Shown: one piece after another, positions 50,016 through 52,034 of the stretch
Numbering within the stretch: the stretch's first letter is position 1
Layout of the letters: the number at the start of each line of letters is the position of its first letter
DNA from: Microbacteriaceae bacterium
Lineage (GTDB): Bacteria; Actinomycetota; Actinomycetes; Actinomycetales; Microbacteriaceae
NCBI GenBank assembly: GCA_014377425.1
Contig: JACMPQ010000082.1
Location: 1-52,034, forward strand
Direction: 5' to 3'
Length of the DNA: 52,034 bases
Program-made: the position numbers and the translations under genes
Notes under the pieces: generated by a model
What the model was told of the DNA's origin: nothing
The model's database searches: none
What the model saw: the letters and a program-made list of their open reading frames with translations, nothing else

Positions 50016-50657
50016 TCAGGGCACGGGTTCAGAGTGCGATTCCCGCAGCCACGACGGGAGCAGACCCACCATCTGCTCCACGAGCTCGTCATCCGACAAA
50101 TCGAATTGTCCGCGCATCCAGGAGCTAATGAGGGTAAGGGCTCCTCCAGCCACGTAGCTGGCCACCAACTCGGTTCGAATCCCCGGAGGCACGGGAGAAA
50201 ACTCGACCATGGTTTCCACCAGTTGTCGGGCGTATTCGGTAACGGCCTCGTCGTAGGCCAGTCGCATCAGCGGTAAATCTAAGACACCCATGTAGAAGGC
50301 GTGGTGTTCCAACAGATGGGTCACGAGCCGGGCGTAGCCGAGGCGTGCCGCCTGAAATGCGGTGACATCGCCGTGCTCACGCGAGACGGTACCGGCCGAG
50401 CCAATGTCTACGAATGCCTGCTGCAGGTAGTCGATCGCCAATTCGTCGAGGCCGGAAAAGTGCGCGTAGAAGGTGCTGCGACTGATCCCGGCGGTGCGAA
50501 CAATGTCGGCAACCGTGACGCTGCTCGTGCTGTCCGAGGTGAGCATCACGATGGCCCCGAAGATTAGGCCCCGAGTTTTTGCAGCCCGCGGATCGATCGA
50601 GGTATGGGTGCTGTGGCGAGTGTCGCCCGACAGCAGATTGCCTCGATTCTCGCTCAT
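50016..50657 (-). CDS. TetR-family transcriptional regulator
   Basis: The 213-residue protein has a TetR helix-turn-helix at residues 47-68 (TVADIVRTAGISRSTFYAHF) followed by a ligand-binding helical domain. The first 25 residues are polar. The ATG at 50657 lies six bases after a TATAGT -10 element, so it is probably leaderless. A 16-base palindrome covers its -35 region. It follows the EamA exporter gene in the same direction, 37 bases downstream, and may regulate it. Ligand unknown. Confidence 0.92.
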   Translation of the reverse strand: MSENRGNLLSGDTRHSTHTSIDPRAAKTRGLIFGAIVMLTSDSTSSVTVADIVRTAGISRSTFYAHFSGLDELAIDYLQQAFVDIGSAGTVSREHGDVTAFQAARLGYARLVTHLLEHHAFYMGVLDLPLMRLAYDEAVTEYARQLVETMVEFSPVPPGIRTELVASYVAGGALTLISSWMRGQFDLSDDELVEQMVGLLPSWLRESHSEPVP

Positions 50658-50663
50658 TCACGC

Positions 50664-50692
50664 ACTATAGCACGTCTCGGACAGGTGTCCGA
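50664..50692 (-). promoter_or_regulatory. TetR promoter with overlapping palindromic operator
   Basis: The -10 hexamer TATAGT is at 50669-50664 on the minus strand, six bases before the tetR ATG. The inverted repeat TCGGACA-GG-TGTCCGA (50677-50692), perfect seven-base arms, covers the spacer and the -35 position 17 bases upstream. This is the usual layout for autorepression by a TetR-family protein. Confidence 0.65.
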
Positions 50693-50694
50693 TA

Positions 50695-51597
50695 TCAGCT
50701 TGGGGCGGGGAGCTGGCTCGACTCCGTGGCCGGCATCCGGCTTCGATCGTTGCCGGATGCAGCTTCCCGGATATCAGCGCGCACTCGTTGCGCGCCGATG
50801 CCCGCAACTACTACCAGTGCTACACCGAGCAGCTGTAGCGGGTTGGGGGATTGGGCCAGCACGACCAGGCCAATCACCGTGGCGACCGCTGGTTCGACGG
50901 CCATTAGGGTGCCAAAAGCGGGAACCGTCATCCTGCGCAGCGCCACCAGTTCGAGCGAAAATGGCAGCAGCGGAATGAGAACCGCCAGCCCTACCGCCTC
51001 CAGGGCGACGAGGGGTGTGACTCCGGCGATGGCCGCGGATGCGCCGAAGGGCGCGATGACAACCGAACTGATCGCCAGCGACAGGGCCAATCCCTGCAGC
51101 CCGGTAAGTCGGTTGCCCACGTGCTGGGTGAGCACGATGTAGCCGGCCCAGCCCGCGGCAGAGGCCAGTGCGAATCCAATCCCGATCACGTTGAGAGCAC
51201 CCGCCCATGGCTGGGTGAGGCCCAACACGCCAACGAGCGCGAGCAGCGGCCAAATTAGCGCGGTGAGACGGCGACCCTTTACCGCTGCCAGCATGAGGGG
51301 GCCCGCAAACTGAATTGCCCCCGCCGTGCCGAGGGGAATTCGCGCCACCGATTCGATAAAGGTAAGCATCATCACCGCGGTGAGAACACCGAGCGCCAAC
51401 AAACTGAGCAGTGTGCCTCGGGGGATCGCGCGAAGCGACGGTCGGGTGACGGCAAGAAGCACGACCGCGGCAACAGTCACGCGCAACCACACGGATCCAG
51501 CCGGGGTCACGGCAGCAAATAGGTTGGTACTAAGCGCGACTCCCAATTGAACCGTGATCATGGCGGTAAGAGCCAGCGCGGGCCCGGAAATCTTCAC
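50695..51597 (-). CDS. EamA/RhtA-family transporter
   Basis: With the GTG at 51597 the protein has 300 residues and ten membrane spans, two EamA repeats, the normal size for this family. VQLGVALSTNLFAAVTPAGS and AGAIQFAGPLMLAA resemble RhtA-type threonine/homoserine exporters. The frame is open further to 51846, but the extra 83 residues are polar and without homology; no strong ribosome site decides the start. The tail ends in a polar, Ser-rich stretch. The gene precedes tetR. Confidence 0.9.
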   Translation of the reverse strand: MKISGPALALTAMITVQLGVALSTNLFAAVTPAGSVWLRVTVAAVVLLAVTRPSLRAIPRGTLLSLLALGVLTAVMMLTFIESVARIPLGTAGAIQFAGPLMLAAVKGRRLTALIWPLLALVGVLGLTQPWAGALNVIGIGFALASAAGWAGYIVLTQHVGNRLTGLQGLALSLAISSVVIAPFGASAAIAGVTPLVALEAVGLAVLIPLLPFSLELVALRRMTVPAFGTLMAVEPAVATVIGLVVLAQSPNPLQLLGVALVVVAGIGAQRVRADIREAASGNDRSRMPATESSQLPAPS

Positions 51598-52034
51598 CTC
51601 TGGAGTCAACCCTGTTGGCCCGTTCGTGTCGAATCGGTGAGCTGCAAAATTCCCGCCGGGCAGATGATCCACAGGGCCACCTCGCCCCGGTGGATTTAAG
51701 ACCAGCCAGTTTCCGCAGTGTGGGTATTTTCGGCTTCGCTGTAGCGCTATCGAAGATCGGTTAGTTCGCATCTGGAGATGTCGTCTGTAAGTGCGGAGAA
51801 TTGATCTGACTTTCGGCGGATGTCGCTCTTTTAAAGTCACGACCACGAGCTACCTGACGTTCTGACTGGTCGAGGAGCGTTTTGTGCACGCTGCTGACTT
51901 CGAGGCACACCCAGAACGTGTCGCTGGCTGGCAGCGTTTGCGTTCGCGCCACCTCAGGAATAGAACGGCGCTAATCCGTAACCGGAGGGCAACCTCTCGC
52001 CCGCACGTGCACCGAAACCTTCAGCGAGAATAGA
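51598..52034. other. No recognisable gene
   Basis: This 437-base stretch has short open frames on both strands, but none shows a domain, good start or ribosome site. It presumably includes the EamA promoter on the minus strand. No tRNA, repeat or insertion-sequence end is visible. Confidence 0.6.

Noticed and set aside
51761-51952. 63-codon minus-strand frame
   Set aside because: No homology, no good ribosome site, and composition unlike the surrounding genes.

Overview
The window is a GC-rich chromosomal segment of a high-GC Gram-positive actinobacterium, most likely a member of the Microbacteriaceae. The main reasons are gene order and family variants: pyrR-pyrB-pyrC-(membrane PH-like protein)-carA-carB-pyrF-gmk, then rpoZ-coaBC-metK-priA-fmt-rsmB-rpe, hisF-hisI-trpE-trpCBA-lgt-gltBD-pyk, ctaE-qcrCAB, and carD. 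Other signs are a helicase-degenerate PriA, the actinobacterial mIHF domain fused to guanylate kinase, and the HGxxPAAW small membrane protein. It is almost entirely housekeeping DNA. I see no phage, insertion sequence, CRISPR array, tRNA or rRNA.

Layout. (1) Positions 1-870, minus strand: an amino-acid permease cut by the window edge. (2) 1131-2759: remnants of a three-gene nitrate/sulfonate/taurine-type ABC importer (ATPase, binding protein, permease tail), all broken by deletions. (3) 2810-12440: an uninterrupted, start/stop-overlapping pyrimidine operon with a PyrR-type RNA hairpin just before the pyrR Shine-Dalgarno sequence, ending in an mIHF-guanylate kinase fusion. (4) 12481-21291: rpoZ, coaBC, metK, priA, fmt, rsmB, rpe and an FKBP isomerase, closed by a strong terminator. 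(5) 21411-24137: a MacB-like ABC export pair and an alpha/beta hydrolase. (6) 24210-32094: hisE-hisG, then a his-trp supra-operon. (7) 32170-41008: lgt, glutamate synthase (gltB, gltD), pyruvate kinase and a strong bidirectional terminator. (8) 41113-45634, minus strand: a 36-residue basic protein and the cytochrome bc1/aa3 cluster ctaE-qcrC-qcrA-qcrB. (9) 45712-49301: trpD, then a PTS-dependent dihydroxyacetone kinase dhaK-dhaL-dhaM with HPr fused to DhaM. (10) 49407-51597, minus strand: carD, a TetR regulator with an overlapping palindrome, and an EamA/RhtA-type exporter. (11) 51598-52034: nothing recognisable.

Together the genes cover de novo UMP synthesis and GMP phosphorylation, tryptophan synthesis from chorismate apart from the TrpF step, four of the histidine steps, ammonia assimilation, the end of glycolysis, dihydroxyacetone use and the aerobic respiratory chain. 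Several genes start 6-7 bases after a TANNNT hexamer, which fits the leaderless transcription common in actinobacteria. I did not find a clearly new multi-gene system. The best leads are the decayed importer, the mIHF-Gmk fusion, the PyrR hairpin, the 36-residue protein with a palindrome in its promoter region, the repeat-bearing pyk leader, the hairpins inside the trp cluster and the autoregulatory-looking TetR operator.
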